Positions 24,114 through 32,600 of a stretch of 37,433 nucleotides of DNA are shown here, in pieces. The DNA comes from JBCBSK01 sp039819185 (lineage in GTDB: Bacteria > Pseudomonadota > Alphaproteobacteria > Rhizobiales > Tepidamorphaceae), in NCBI GenBank assembly GCA_039819185.1, contig JBCBSK010000010.1, forward strand, positions 1-37,433. The letters are read 5' to 3'. How positions within the stretch are numbered: position 1 is the first letter of the stretch; every line of letters begins with the position of its first letter. Under the pieces are notes generated by a model. The model was given only the letters and a program-made list of their open reading frames with translations. It was not told the origin of the DNA and ran no database searches. A program made the translations under genes and the position numbers.

Positions 24114-25952
24114 CTAAGACACCATGCGGCGTGGCAGAGCCGGTTCCGCGATACTCACATCCTCATTGCGAAATGACGGGCGCGCCAGGACAGTTTCCTG
24201 GCCGCAATCGTCCTCCGTCAGTCGCTCCTTGTCACAAGCGGCAGCCTCGGATTCTGGCAGTGTAACCGTCACGCGCGTGCCGTTTCCGAGCTCGGAGGCA
24301 ATCGACATCTCGCCACCATGCAGCTTGGCCAGACCCGACACCATCGAAAGCCCGAGCCCCGTGCCCTCATAGGTCTTGTCATAACTCGAATGGACCTGAA
24401 CAAAGGGCTGGCCAAGACGAGGAATGTCATCCGCCGGAATGCCGATGCCATTGTCTGCAACATAGAGCTCGACGCCGGTGCCGATGTCGACGACGCCGAC
24501 GACGATATGACCGCCCTCATGCGAGAACTTGATCGCATTGGACACCAGGTTCAGCACGATCTGTCGGCAGGCGCGCGCATCAGCGTTGAATTCGGGAAGA
24601 TTGCGCGGCAGATCGAGGGCGATTGTCATCGACTTCTTGTCGAGTTCGCCGGCCAATATCCGCACGGTCTGCTCAACCAGGCTTGCAAGATCAAACGGCT
24701 CACGGATGATCTCGAAGCGCCCGGTCTCGATCTTCGACATATCGAGAATGTCATTGACGACTGACAGAAGATGGCTGCCGCTGTCATGGATCAGCCCGAC
24801 ATACTCGCGTTGTTTCTCGTTCTCGAGCCGCCCAAACAATTCCTGCGACAGGATTTCGGAAAAGCCGATCACGGCATTCAGCGGCGTGCGCAATTCGTGA
24901 CTGACGCTGGCCAGAAAGCGGGTCTTGGCAATACTCGCCTGTTCGGCCTCTGAACGCGCGCGCTCGACAGCCATAGCTTGCGCTTTCTGCTGCGAAATAT
25001 CACGCACGACCGAAACGACGCTGTCATGACCCTTTATCTTGCGGCAACGCAGTTCGATCCACACCGATCCCTGGCCGCTGGCAGCGCCAACCCGCTGGAC
25101 ACGCAGTTCGACACATTGTGGTCTATCGCCTTGGATCGCGGCATCCAACGCTGCCAGAAAAGCCGGACGGTCGCTGACGATGATACACGACATCAGCCCA
25201 TTGCCGACCAACCCCTCCGACGACAGGCCCAGAACCCGTTCGACGCCGCCTGACGCAAATGTCACATCGCCATTGCGGTTCTGACACAGGATCATGTCGG
25301 AGGCATTTTCGGCCATCAATTCATAGCGCTTGTGCTCCGACAAAGCCGCTTCGGCGAGAAAGCCATGCAGATTGCGCAAACGCAGCGCAATGGAGACCGC
25401 GTAGGTCAACGCCACGACGATCGAAACGGCCGCCAACAGCCATTCTGGCCCTGGTAGCACCCGCGGCGTCGGAATCTGTCCGAGCACCTCGACCATGACG
25501 AGAACACCAGCACCAACAACGCTCGCCACTCCAGCGGCAATCACCATCCGACGATCGCCGGACAAGGATGCCTCAATCGGCGGAATCAAGAGCCAGATCA
25601 GAAGCGGTGACGCGAGCCCGCCCGTTAGAAGCGCAAAACCGGTCGCAGTCGCAGCCAGAATTGTCGCGGACAACGCATGCCCCAGCGCAAGCTTACCGGT
25701 CCTAGAGACAAACAATGCAATCGCGACCGGAATGATGAGGATCGCCATCACAAACAGCGTTGCCACGTTGGCAGGGGCACCGAGCGCCAGCACGACCGGT
25801 ACAAGCGCCAAGGCGACCAGCCCGCTCACCAGATGCAGCGAGATGAACGCCCGGTGCCGCGCCGCCATAAGCGGGTCGTCCGAGATGTCGCGATGAACCA
25901 TCGCACTTGCCCAGCCCGCATCATTGCGCGGGGTCGGCTCCGCTACCAGCAT
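24114..25952 (-). CDS. Membrane PAS sensor histidine kinase, DivJ/PleC-like
   Basis: The 612-residue kinase has about six membrane spans (roughly 38-58, 63-83, 91-112, 114-128, 136-158, 170-190), then a PAS domain (about 208-320). The kinase core has the H-box FLASVSHELRTPLNAVIGF with His352, SGSHLLSVVNDILDMSKIE, the N-box NLVSNAIKF, DNGIGIP and GTGLGLS. No receiver domain is present. Six spans plus PAS plus this H-box resemble DivJ and the wider PdhS family, which control the response regulator DivK and hence CtrA in alphaproteobacteria. GGAGG precedes the ATG. It leads an operon with the peptidoglycan-binding protein and DUF1491. Orthology to DivJ is probable but not proven from sequence alone. 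Confidence 0.85.
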   Translation of the reverse strand: MLVAEPTPRNDAGWASAMVHRDISDDPLMAARHRAFISLHLVSGLVALALVPVVLALGAPANVATLFVMAILIIPVAIALFVSRTGKLALGHALSATILAATATGFALLTGGLASPLLIWLLIPPIEASLSGDRRMVIAAGVASVVGAGVLVMVEVLGQIPTPRVLPGPEWLLAAVSIVVALTYAVSIALRLRNLHGFLAEAALSEHKRYELMAENASDMILCQNRNGDVTFASGGVERVLGLSSEGLVGNGLMSCIIVSDRPAFLAALDAAIQGDRPQCVELRVQRVGAASGQGSVWIELRCRKIKGHDSVVSVVRDISQQKAQAMAVERARSEAEQASIAKTRFLASVSHELRTPLNAVIGFSEILSQELFGRLENEKQREYVGLIHDSGSHLLSVVNDILDMSKIETGRFEIIREPFDLASLVEQTVRILAGELDKKSMTIALDLPRNLPEFNADARACRQIVLNLVSNAIKFSHEGGHIVVGVVDIGTGVELYVADNGIGIPADDIPRLGQPFVQVHSSYDKTYEGTGLGLSMVSGLAKLHGGEMSIASELGNGTRVTVTLPESEAAACDKERLTEDDCGQETVLARPSFRNEDVSIAEPALPRRMVS

Positions 25953-26241
25953 GAGGCCGCCGCCTCCGATACCTGTTCCTATTTTGGCGGATCGTCACAC
26001 CGGTGACTTAAGGAAGCTTGAAACGCTCGGACCTGCGCGATGACCCAACACCGGATTCCCGGATTCCTGGCGGATCTTGCCCCCTGCCGATACGGATCAT
26101 GGTTAACGCTTGGTTTGCGAAGCTTGGTTTCCCGAATGCATCAAATTGTGCCGATCGACTGAACTGGGCCGAAAGCCGACCCTGCTACTGTGCCGGCATC
26201 GACAGGGAGAGGACCCCGGAACACCGGGGCAAGGGCGTAAC
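25953..26241. other. Divergent intergenic region, histidine kinase / DUF5330
   Basis: These 289 bases carry the promoters of both flanking units. A weak CtrA-like match (TTAACGCTTGGTTT, 26103-26116) and a 9-base direct repeat GCTTGGTTT (26108-26116 and 26122-26130) are visible. A hairpin (26214-26229) sits next to the DUF5330 ribosome site. No coding frame is convincing. Confidence 0.4.
26214..26229 (+). promoter_or_regulatory. Hairpin abutting the DUF5330 ribosome site
   Basis: CCCCGG-AACA-CCGGGG is a perfect 6-base-pair, 4-base-loop hairpin ending directly before CAAGGGCG, the ribosome site of the gene at 26242. In RNA it could tune ribosome access or mRNA stability; no alternative pairing partner is evident. 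Confidence 0.45.
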
Positions 26242-26640
26242 ATGTTTCTTATCCGGACAGCCTTTTGGCTCAGTCTCGTGATTCTGCTGTTGCCAACAGG
26301 CGAAGGCACCAGCCCAACGCAGGCCAACGCGACCGCAAGCGATGCGATCGCAGTGGTTGGGATGACCGTTCAGGATTTGGCGCAGTTCTGCGCGCGCAAT
26401 CCCGAGACGTGCTCGACGGGATCAGACGTTCTGCGCACCTTCGGAGCCAAGGCCGAATATGGCGCACGCACCGTCTATGGCTATCTCGCCGAGATGAACG
26501 GCTCTGAAGCGGCTCTCGACGAGCTTCGGCCGAGCCTCACCGCCACCGGTAGCGATACGCTAACCGAGACTGACCGTGATCCGAACTGGCGCGGACCGAT
26601 CGACGGGATCGAAACCGAAGCTGGCGACGCCGATCTCTGA
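26242..26640 (+). CDS. DUF5330 domain protein, exported or membrane-anchored
   Basis: The product has 132 residues starting MFLIRTAFWLSLVILLLP, a hydrophobic signal or anchor typical of DUF5330 proteins of Hyphomicrobiales. It is followed by VVGMTVQDLAQFCARNPETC and LRTFGAKAEYGARTVYGYL. The two cysteines (in FCARNPETC) could form a disulfide in the periplasm. The frame is open 44 codons upstream, but AAGGGCG before the ATG at 26242 and the signal sequence fix the start. It precedes sufE, a neighbour I recall in related genomes. Function unknown. Confidence 0.82.
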   Translation: MFLIRTAFWLSLVILLLPTGEGTSPTQANATASDAIAVVGMTVQDLAQFCARNPETCSTGSDVLRTFGAKAEYGARTVYGYLAEMNGSEAALDELRPSLTATGSDTLTETDRDPNWRGPIDGIETEAGDADL

Positions 26641-26875
26641 TTGAACGGCTCCGTGGTTCGGCCATCTCGCGTTTTGCGGCAACTGTCTCAAGACGTCGAA
26701 AGATGATCTCACTTAAACGCCAGAGCAACTTGCTCGCACGCGTCACGGCGCAAGGCGTTCCAGGTTGAGCGGCGGTTTGCCTTGGCCGCACGAGCTGCGG
26801 ACCACTATGCCGCCCTTCATAACGCCGACGGTGTGGTCTATATCCGATTAGGTGAGCACTGAACCGGAGCAGACC

Positions 26876-27316
26876 GTGGCGATACAGACGCCGTCCCTGA
26901 ATACGATTCGCGAGGATTTCGCCTTTCTCGACGAGTGGGAAGACCGCTACCGCTATGTGATCGAGCTTGGCAAGGCACTGCCGCCCTTGGCAGCCGATGA
27001 GCGCAACGAGGCGACCAAGGTCACGGGCTGCGCGAGCCAAGTCTGGCTAATCATTGACCGAACGCCTGATGGTGCGCTGATATTGCGCGGCGAAAGCGAC
27101 GCAATGATCGTGCAAGGCCTGATCGCCATCCTGACCGCGATCTATTCCGGGCGGACGCCGCAAGACATCTTGTCGAGCGACGCACGCGCCGTGTTCGATG
27201 ACTTCGACTTGTCTGATCACCTGACACAACAACGCGCCAACGGGCTGGCCTCGATGATCGGACGGGTGCGCGCTTTGGCAGAGCTACAGCTGGCCGACGG
27301 CGCGCCGGCCGGGTGA
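26876..27316 (+). CDS. sufE: SufE-family sulfur acceptor
   Basis: This 146-residue protein is a SufE homologue. The family core is complete: FAFLDEWEDRYRYVIELGKALPP near the N-terminus and KVTGCASQVWL with the sulfur-accepting Cys52. SufE accepts persulfide from the cysteine desulfurase SufS and passes it to the Fe-S scaffold in the cytoplasm. The GTG at 26876 follows GGAGCAGACC and matches the usual family start; a GTG at 26852 would add eight residues. The rest of the suf operon is not nearby, as is common for stand-alone SufE genes in this order. The 235 bases upstream, after DUF5330, hold nothing recognisable. Confidence 0.9.
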   Translation: MAIQTPSLNTIREDFAFLDEWEDRYRYVIELGKALPPLAADERNEATKVTGCASQVWLIIDRTPDGALILRGESDAMIVQGLIAILTAIYSGRTPQDILSSDARAVFDDFDLSDHLTQQRANGLASMIGRVRALAELQLADGAPAG

Positions 27317-27335
27317 CAGGACCGATTCGGAAAAC

Positions 27336-27869
27336 CTACAGCAGAAAATCGCTGTCCTTGAGGCGGTTGATATCCTCGACGTCGATGGCGCAATCGGCCC
27401 GCCGGTCACCGTTGAAGTCGATCTCGACGCGGATGTCGTCGCCGCGGTCTTCAAGACGCAGTTGATTGTCGTTGTTGCGCTTGAAGTTGCGCTCGTCGCG
27501 AAAGTCGAGCTTGCCGGAGGCGAGATCCCGCAGATCAATGACGTCATCCGCGCCACGCGAGAAGTCCGTGATGTCGTCGCGCGAGCTGCCCGTGGTACCG
27601 GAGTCCGATCGCGCATTGAAATCAAACGTGTCCTTGCCCGAGCCGCCAGACATGTCATCGGCCAATGTGGTCAAAGGCACGTCTCCCCGGAAGCCGAACA
27701 GATTGATCGGATGGAACGGCGCGATCTCGAAGGTTGCCGTCTGCAAATTGCCGAGAGCGTCAAAAACCTCGGCTTCGATCAGGCGACCTGATCTGTGGGC
27801 AATCACGAAGCCGCCGCCCCGACAGAACACCGACACTGCTGGTGCCGGCCCCACTCCCACCGTCGACAA
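27336..27869 (-). pseudogene. RTX / serralysin-type C-terminal fragment
   Basis: The reading frame encodes up to 177 residues. Only the C-terminal two thirds are recognisable: GGSGKDTFDFNARSDSGTT, then RDDITDFSRGADDVIDLRDL and a terminal LKDSDFLL. These are hallmarks of the last part of RTX proteins such as serralysin-like M10 peptidases, including the type I secretion end. The nonapeptide repeat array and any catalytic domain are missing. No ATG starts this frame (only TTG), and a neighbouring frame just upstream reads SLTFVDGGSGAGTSSVG, which suggests frameshift decay of a longer gene. It converges on sufE, 19 bases away. It could instead be a short secreted protein, but degradation is likelier. 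Confidence 0.55.
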
Positions 27870-28021
27870 AGGTGAGCGATTTCCAGATTGTGGGTGTCGT
27901 TGTGACGGCTCACCGCACTACGAAGGACACAAACGACGGGCGTACTGCCGCGCCGTCGCCCTGTTCTAACGTAACACGGCAAGTTGGACGGTCCGATGAC
28001 AAAGATCGAGCAAGCCGGTTC

Positions 28022-28037
28022 AAGACCGGATGGTCTT
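28022..28037 (-). terminator. Possible stem-loop terminator of the flavoenzyme operon
   Basis: AAGACC-GGAT-GGTCTT forms a 6-base-pair hairpin 44 bases beyond the stop of the PhzS-like gene. On the minus strand no T-run follows, so it is at best a weak or Rho-assisted end. The 212 bases between this gene and the RTX remnant hold nothing else recognisable. Confidence 0.3.
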
Positions 28038-28081
28038 TTCCCGAACATGCGTCACAAAGCGCATGATCATCCAGAACATGA

Positions 28082-29326
28082 TCAACCGCGATTGACGGCC
28101 TCTTTCGAGAAGCCTGCAAGCTGGGCGTAGCCCGAGACGAGCGCCTTGATCTCGTCTTCGGTGACCACGTCCGACAAGTTGTTGAAGCCGTCCGGTGCGC
28201 GCTGCTCGACGAGATCGATGACACCTTCCGGCCCACCGAGGCGGTTCTTTCGCACGATCTCCGCTGTCATGGGCCGGCGCGCGTCGTCATAGGCAGTGAG
28301 TGCGGCTTCAACGCTGTGGCCGGAGGTCAGAAGATCGGCCAGCGCACAAGCATCCAGGATCGCCTGACTGGCGCCGTTTGAGCCCACCGGATACATCGGA
28401 TGCGCCGCATCGCCCAACAGCGTCACCCGGCCATGCGACCAACGCGGCAGGGGGTCTCGGTCGCACATCGGATATTCATAGAATTCCGGAGTCGCGCGGA
28501 TCAGCGCCGGAACATCGAGCAGGTCAAGATGGAACACGCCCTCGACCTTGGCCATCAATTCGTCGAGCCGCCCCGCGCGGCTCCAGTCCTCGCGCCGCGG
28601 CGGTGGGCTTGTGCTGTCACCGATCTTCGACGCCACAGCCCAATTCAACAGCGTCTTGCCAGAGTCCGACACATCGTTCGAGATCGGATAGAGGACGAGC
28701 TTGGCGGCAAGACCGCCTGCGATGATCATTGAGCGCCCGGTCAAGAAGGGGTCGGTTTCGAGCGCGCCGCGCCACAGAATGATCCCGTTCCACGACGGCG
28801 GCCCCTCATCGGGATAGTATGTCCGGCGCACAGCGGAATGAATGCCGTCCGCACCGATCAGGACATCGCCGGACACCTCGGTCGAGGTGCCTGACGCCGT
28901 TGCAAAGGTTCCCGTAACCTGTTCAGCGGTTTGCGAAAATCCGGTCAGCTCATGTCCTGTGTGAACATGGTCCGCACCGATCCGGTCAAGCACCACATCT
29001 AGCAGCACCTTTTGCAGCTTGCCGCGGTGGATCGAGAATTGCGGATAATCGAGACCCGCATCAAGGCCGCGTTTTTCGCGCCAGATCTCCTGGCCGAAGC
29101 GGTTCATGTAAATGAGTTCGTGCGTGCGGATCGCAACCTTGTCGAGTGCATCCAGCAGACCCAGATCCGCAAGCTCCTTGATCGCATGCGGAAGCGTGTT
29201 GATGCCGACGCCGAGTTCGCGGATCTCTGGCGAGCGCTCGAAGATCTCGACCTCGAGTCCGGCCTGATGCAGCTTCAGCGCGGTCGCCAATCCGCCAATA
29301 CCGCCACCAACGATCAGAACCCGCAT
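28082..29326 (-). CDS. FAD-dependent monooxygenase, PhzS-like
   Basis: This is a 414-residue class A flavoprotein monooxygenase. The FAD-binding motif is GGGIGG (7-12), the DG motif is in LIGADGIHSAVRR, and the GD motif is LLGDAAHPMYPVGSNGASQA. GVGINTLPHAIKELADLGLL, THELIYMNRFGQEIWREKRG and YPQFSIHRGKLQ follow the pattern of PhzS (phenazine monooxygenase) and its many uncharacterised relatives. It would use NAD(P)H and oxygen to hydroxylate an aromatic or heteroaromatic ring in the cytoplasm. GGGGAGGG precedes the ATG. It lies 15 bases after the fused monooxygenase/reductase gene, in one operon. No phenazine genes are near, so the substrate is open. Confidence 0.85.
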   Translation of the reverse strand: MRVLIVGGGIGGLATALKLHQAGLEVEIFERSPEIRELGVGINTLPHAIKELADLGLLDALDKVAIRTHELIYMNRFGQEIWREKRGLDAGLDYPQFSIHRGKLQKVLLDVVLDRIGADHVHTGHELTGFSQTAEQVTGTFATASGTSTEVSGDVLIGADGIHSAVRRTYYPDEGPPSWNGIILWRGALETDPFLTGRSMIIAGGLAAKLVLYPISNDVSDSGKTLLNWAVASKIGDSTSPPPRREDWSRAGRLDELMAKVEGVFHLDLLDVPALIRATPEFYEYPMCDRDPLPRWSHGRVTLLGDAAHPMYPVGSNGASQAILDACALADLLTSGHSVEAALTAYDDARRPMTAEIVRKNRLGGPEGVIDLVEQRAPDGFNNLSDVVTEDEIKALVSGYAQLAGFSKEAVNRG

Positions 29327-29341
29327 GCTGCCCTCCCCGCG

Positions 29342-31690
29342 TTACTCAGCTGCCTCATCCATCGCCGGGGTATGCCGTGTCGGCTTCGCTTTCAGCCGCA
29401 ACTCGCGCAGGTCCTCGCGCGCCCGCACACCGTTCCTGAGCGCCTGGTCCTTGCCCGGCGCGTATTGCGGCGGACAGAAGATGTCGTCGACGCCATACTC
29501 GCCCGCAGCCTTCATCGTGAAGCCCGGATCGACGAGATGTGGCCGGCCAAAGGCGACAAGATCGGCGCGGCCGGCGGCGATGATCGTATTCGCCTGATCA
29601 GCAGACGTGATGTTGCCGACGCACATGGTTGCAATGTCGGCGGTATTGCGGATCTGGTCGGAAAACGGCGTCTGAAACATGCGCCCAAAGACAGGCCGGG
29701 ACCAGGGCACAGTCTGGCCGGTGGACACGTCGACGAGATCGCAGCCATGGTCCTGGAAGGCTTCGGCGATCTTGACCGCGTCCTCGCCGGTGAGGCCGCC
29801 CTCGGCCCAATCGGTCGCGGAGATTCGGACCGACATTGGCTTGCTCTCCGGCCAGACGGCGCGCATCGCATCAAACACCTCAAGGGGAAAGCGCAGCCGG
29901 TTGTCGAGCGCGCCGCCATACTCATCATCGCGCTGATTGGTCAGCGGCGACAGGAAGCTCGCCAAAAGATAGCCGTGAGCACAATGGAGTTCGATCATAT
30001 CGAAGCCGCACGCGATCGCGCGCTTGGTGGTGACGACGAATTGGTCGCGCACCTGGTCCATGTCATCGCGCGTCATTTCCTTCGGCACTTGGCTTTCAGG
30101 ATAGTAGGGCAAAGCGGACGGCCCGATGATGTCCCAGGCGCCGTCCGCAAGAGGTCTATCCATCCCATCCCACATCAGCTTCGTCGCGCCCTTGCGGCCC
30201 GAATGGCCGATCTGCAGGCAGATCTTCGAGACCGACTGGCCATGGACGAAGTCGACAATCCGCGTCCAGGCGGCTTGCTGGTCGTCGGACCAAAGGCCCG
30301 TACAGCCCGGCGTGATGCGGCCTTCCGGCGACACGCAGGTCATCTCGGTGAAGATCAGGCCGGCGCCGCCGAGCGCGCGAGAGCCGTAATGCACGAGGTG
30401 GAAGTCCTGCGGCATCCCGTCAACAGCAGAATACATGCACATCGGCGAGACGACGGCTCGGTTCTCGACCACCATCTCGCGCAGCCGGAAGGGCTGGAAC
30501 ATCGGCGGTACGGGCGTGTTGACATCGACCCGGTCGGCAAGGAGTGGATCCTCCGCGGTGTCACGCGCGACAAGCTTGGTGACATCGGCGACGAATTCCG
30601 GCGCGCGCAGATCGAGATTGTCAAAGGTGATCGCCTTCGACCGAGTCATCAGACCGAAGGCAAAGCGCAACGGGTCCATGTCCCAGAAACGGTCGAGATG
30701 CTCGAACCAAACCAGCGACACATCGGCGGCGTGCTGGGTTTTCTCGACCTCCTCGCGGCGCCCGGTCTCGAAGGACGACAGGGCGGATGTGATATCTGAG
30801 GGATACGCGCGAACCGCTTCAAACAGCGCGATCGCATCTTCCATGGCGAGCTTGGTACCGGACCCGATCGAGAAATGCGCCGTCGCCTTGGCATCCCCAA
30901 GAAGGACGATGTTGTCCTTGACCCAGCGGGCATTGCGGATCATCGGGAACTGGCGCCACAGCGAGCGGTTGGTGATCAGTTTGTGGCCGTCGAGTTCCTC
31001 GGCGAAGACACCTTCAAGGAAACGCGCCGAGTGGTCCTCGTCCATCTCGCCCAGGCCAGAGCGTTCGAACGTCGCGGGATCTGTCTCCAGCACCCAGGTC
31101 GAAAGGCCGGGCTCATATTGATAGGTGTGAGCGATGAAGATGCCCGCTTCGGTCTCGCGGAAATAGAAGGTGAAGGCATCGAGCGGCTTGGTCGAGCCCA
31201 TCCAGGTGAAGCGGTTCGGCCTCAGATCGGTCTCGGGCTGGAAATGGTCCTCGAAACGCGCCCGCACCTGGCTGTTGATACCATCGGCCGCGACGATCAG
31301 GTCGGCATCGGCCATCAGCGCGGGATCGGCGATGTCCGAGCGGAACTCCAGATGGACGCCGAGTTGTCGGCAGCGCTCATGCAACAACATCAACAGCGTA
31401 CGCCGGGAGCAGCCGCAGAACCCGTTACCGCCGATCCGGTGCACGGTCTCCTTGAAGTGGATTTCGATGTCGTCCCAATAGGCAAACGATTGGGTGATCG
31501 CGCGGTAGCTCTCAGGATCATAATCGCGGAAGGTGTCGAGCGTCTGGTCTGAGAACACCACGCCGAAGCCGAACGTGTCGTCCGGCCGGTTGCGCTCATA
31601 GACCGTGACTTCGTGGCCCGGCCATGTCTTCTTCATAAGAACCGCAAAATAGAGCCCTGCCGGGCCGCCGCCGATGACCGCGATGCGCAT
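29342..31690 (-). CDS. Fused FAD monooxygenase / Old-Yellow-Enzyme-type reductase (salicylyl-CoA 5-hydroxylase or 2-aminobenzoyl-CoA monooxygenase type)
   Basis: The 782-residue protein joins two flavoenzymes. Residues 1 to about 380 form a class A FAD monooxygenase: GGGPAG (7-12), DG motif AADGINSQVRARF (DG at 136-137) and GD motif LLGDAKATAHFSIGSGTKLA (GD at 265-266). From about 397 a TIM-barrel OYE-type domain follows (MFQPFRLREM, SPMCMYSA, IGHSGRKG, LHCAHGYLLASFLSPLTNQR, FGRPHLVDP). This architecture is that of salicylyl-CoA 5-hydroxylase/oxidoreductase and of Azoarcus 2-aminobenzoyl-CoA monooxygenase/reductase, which hydroxylate and reduce an aromatic CoA thioester. GAGGAGAG precedes the ATG at 31690, although the frame is open upstream. 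CoA ligase and later pathway genes are not adjacent. An operator-like sequence lies about 55 bases upstream. Confidence 0.9.
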   Translation of the reverse strand: MRIAVIGGGPAGLYFAVLMKKTWPGHEVTVYERNRPDDTFGFGVVFSDQTLDTFRDYDPESYRAITQSFAYWDDIEIHFKETVHRIGGNGFCGCSRRTLLMLLHERCRQLGVHLEFRSDIADPALMADADLIVAADGINSQVRARFEDHFQPETDLRPNRFTWMGSTKPLDAFTFYFRETEAGIFIAHTYQYEPGLSTWVLETDPATFERSGLGEMDEDHSARFLEGVFAEELDGHKLITNRSLWRQFPMIRNARWVKDNIVLLGDAKATAHFSIGSGTKLAMEDAIALFEAVRAYPSDITSALSSFETGRREEVEKTQHAADVSLVWFEHLDRFWDMDPLRFAFGLMTRSKAITFDNLDLRAPEFVADVTKLVARDTAEDPLLADRVDVNTPVPPMFQPFRLREMVVENRAVVSPMCMYSAVDGMPQDFHLVHYGSRALGGAGLIFTEMTCVSPEGRITPGCTGLWSDDQQAAWTRIVDFVHGQSVSKICLQIGHSGRKGATKLMWDGMDRPLADGAWDIIGPSALPYYPESQVPKEMTRDDMDQVRDQFVVTTKRAIACGFDMIELHCAHGYLLASFLSPLTNQRDDEYGGALDNRLRFPLEVFDAMRAVWPESKPMSVRISATDWAEGGLTGEDAVKIAEAFQDHGCDLVDVSTGQTVPWSRPVFGRMFQTPFSDQIRNTADIATMCVGNITSADQANTIIAAGRADLVAFGRPHLVDPGFTMKAAGEYGVDDIFCPPQYAPGKDQALRNGVRAREDLRELRLKAKPTRHTPAMDEAAE

Positions 31691-31744
31691 GATGCTCTCC
31701 TCGACCGGCTCCATCCAACTTGAAAGACTAGGGCCAGCAGCAAA

Positions 31745-31762
31745 TAGTTTAGTCATAAAGCA
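31745..31762. promoter_or_regulatory. Imperfect copy of the TAGTTTAG operator-like palindrome
   Basis: TAGTTTAG at 31745-31752 is identical to the left arm of the palindrome at 15360-15377. The matching right arm is degenerate (ATAAAGCA, five of eight positions conserved). It lies 55 bases before the fused flavoenzyme start, and read on the minus strand it contains TAAACT at a -10-like distance (17 bases) from TTTACG. It may bind the same regulator, but chance is not excluded. Confidence 0.4.
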
Positions 31763-31837
31763 ATTGATCGTAAAGCGCGGCGTTTTGGCTTGCCGTTTGG
31801 CGGCACTGGATGCATCGGGCCGAAAGGATGGGCTGGT

Positions 31838-32443
31838 TCAGACTGGATAGATCCACTGTTCCGGCAGCCGCACCTGGATCGCTGCTCCGAGCGTCACCTG
31901 ACCAGGCTTTTCGACCCAAGCGACAAGCCCTCGAGAGCGCTTTGCCTCGCGGACAAACGCCAGATCGAGCCGATCACGGTCTGGATTATGCTCGGCGATC
32001 GCACGGCCGGCATAACGGCACGGCGCGTTCTGCCCTTGAACGCAAAGCGTGAGTCCTCCCGCGCAGAATAGGAGCGTGCCGCGCGGCAGGAAGGACAGGG
32101 CCGGGATCCCATCGATCAGCATGTTGCCGCCGATCCAGCACGGATCGATATGATCGATCCCCATCCGTGCGGCCGTTTCCGCAAGCTCGTTGGATGACAG
32201 CAAGCTCAGTTGGCGTTCGTTGCGCATCTCGGTGCCGCGCGGATACCACGGTTCACGGGCACCGGAGCTGCGTGTCAGCCCACTATGACGGTCACCGGGT
32301 ATGCCATCGAAGCCAAGTATCAGACGGTCAACCGGTTCAGTCTCAAAATCGTCTCCGCGTGCTGTGAACAGCCCCGTGAGTGTAGCAGTCAGCTTGGCGC
32401 CGGGTGCGATCTTGGGGTGCGTACCGTGAGTGCGATCGAGCAT
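31838..32443 (-). CDS. MOSC domain protein
   Basis: The product has 201 residues from the ATG at 32443. It has MOSC-domain features: LTGLFTARGDDFETEPVDRL, the GDRHSG motif, RNERQLSLLSSNEL, GGNMLIDGIP, and the sulfur-carrying Cys in NAPCRYAGRAI. MOSC domains are found in molybdenum-cofactor sulfurases and in YiiM/YuaD-like proteins, and stand-alone versions are thought to deliver sulfur to metal centres or act in detoxification of N-hydroxylated compounds. It is cytoplasmic. Alternative starts at 32452 and 32488 exist, but the spacing from AGGATGTCG favours 32443. It is divergent from hemH. Confidence 0.85.
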   Translation of the reverse strand: MLDRTHGTHPKIAPGAKLTATLTGLFTARGDDFETEPVDRLILGFDGIPGDRHSGLTRSSGAREPWYPRGTEMRNERQLSLLSSNELAETAARMGIDHIDPCWIGGNMLIDGIPALSFLPRGTLLFCAGGLTLCVQGQNAPCRYAGRAIAEHNPDRDRLDLAFVREAKRSRGLVAWVEKPGQVTLGAAIQVRLPEQWIYPV

Positions 32444-32600
32444 GGGCGACATCCTGTCACTGGTTTGCCGGCACGCCATCTGCGACACCGGAAGCGGCGT
32501 AGAGTTTTGCGTATGCTAGGCTATGAGCCAATCTCCGCAATATGGTCCAGATACGCACCATCATCGGCTACGCGGCACGCTGCAACAGGATGGCAACGCA

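Noticed and set aside
26108..26130. Two copies of GCTTGGTTT as a regulator site
   Set aside because: A 9-base direct repeat in the kinase/DUF5330 gap is weak on its own, and no symmetry or promoter alignment supports it.
29012..30799. A 595-codon plus-strand open frame
   Set aside because: It lies antisense to the two flavoenzyme genes, whose domains and motifs are complete. Its translation is rich in Arg, Ala and Asp and has no recognisable domain; long antisense frames are expected in GC-rich genes.
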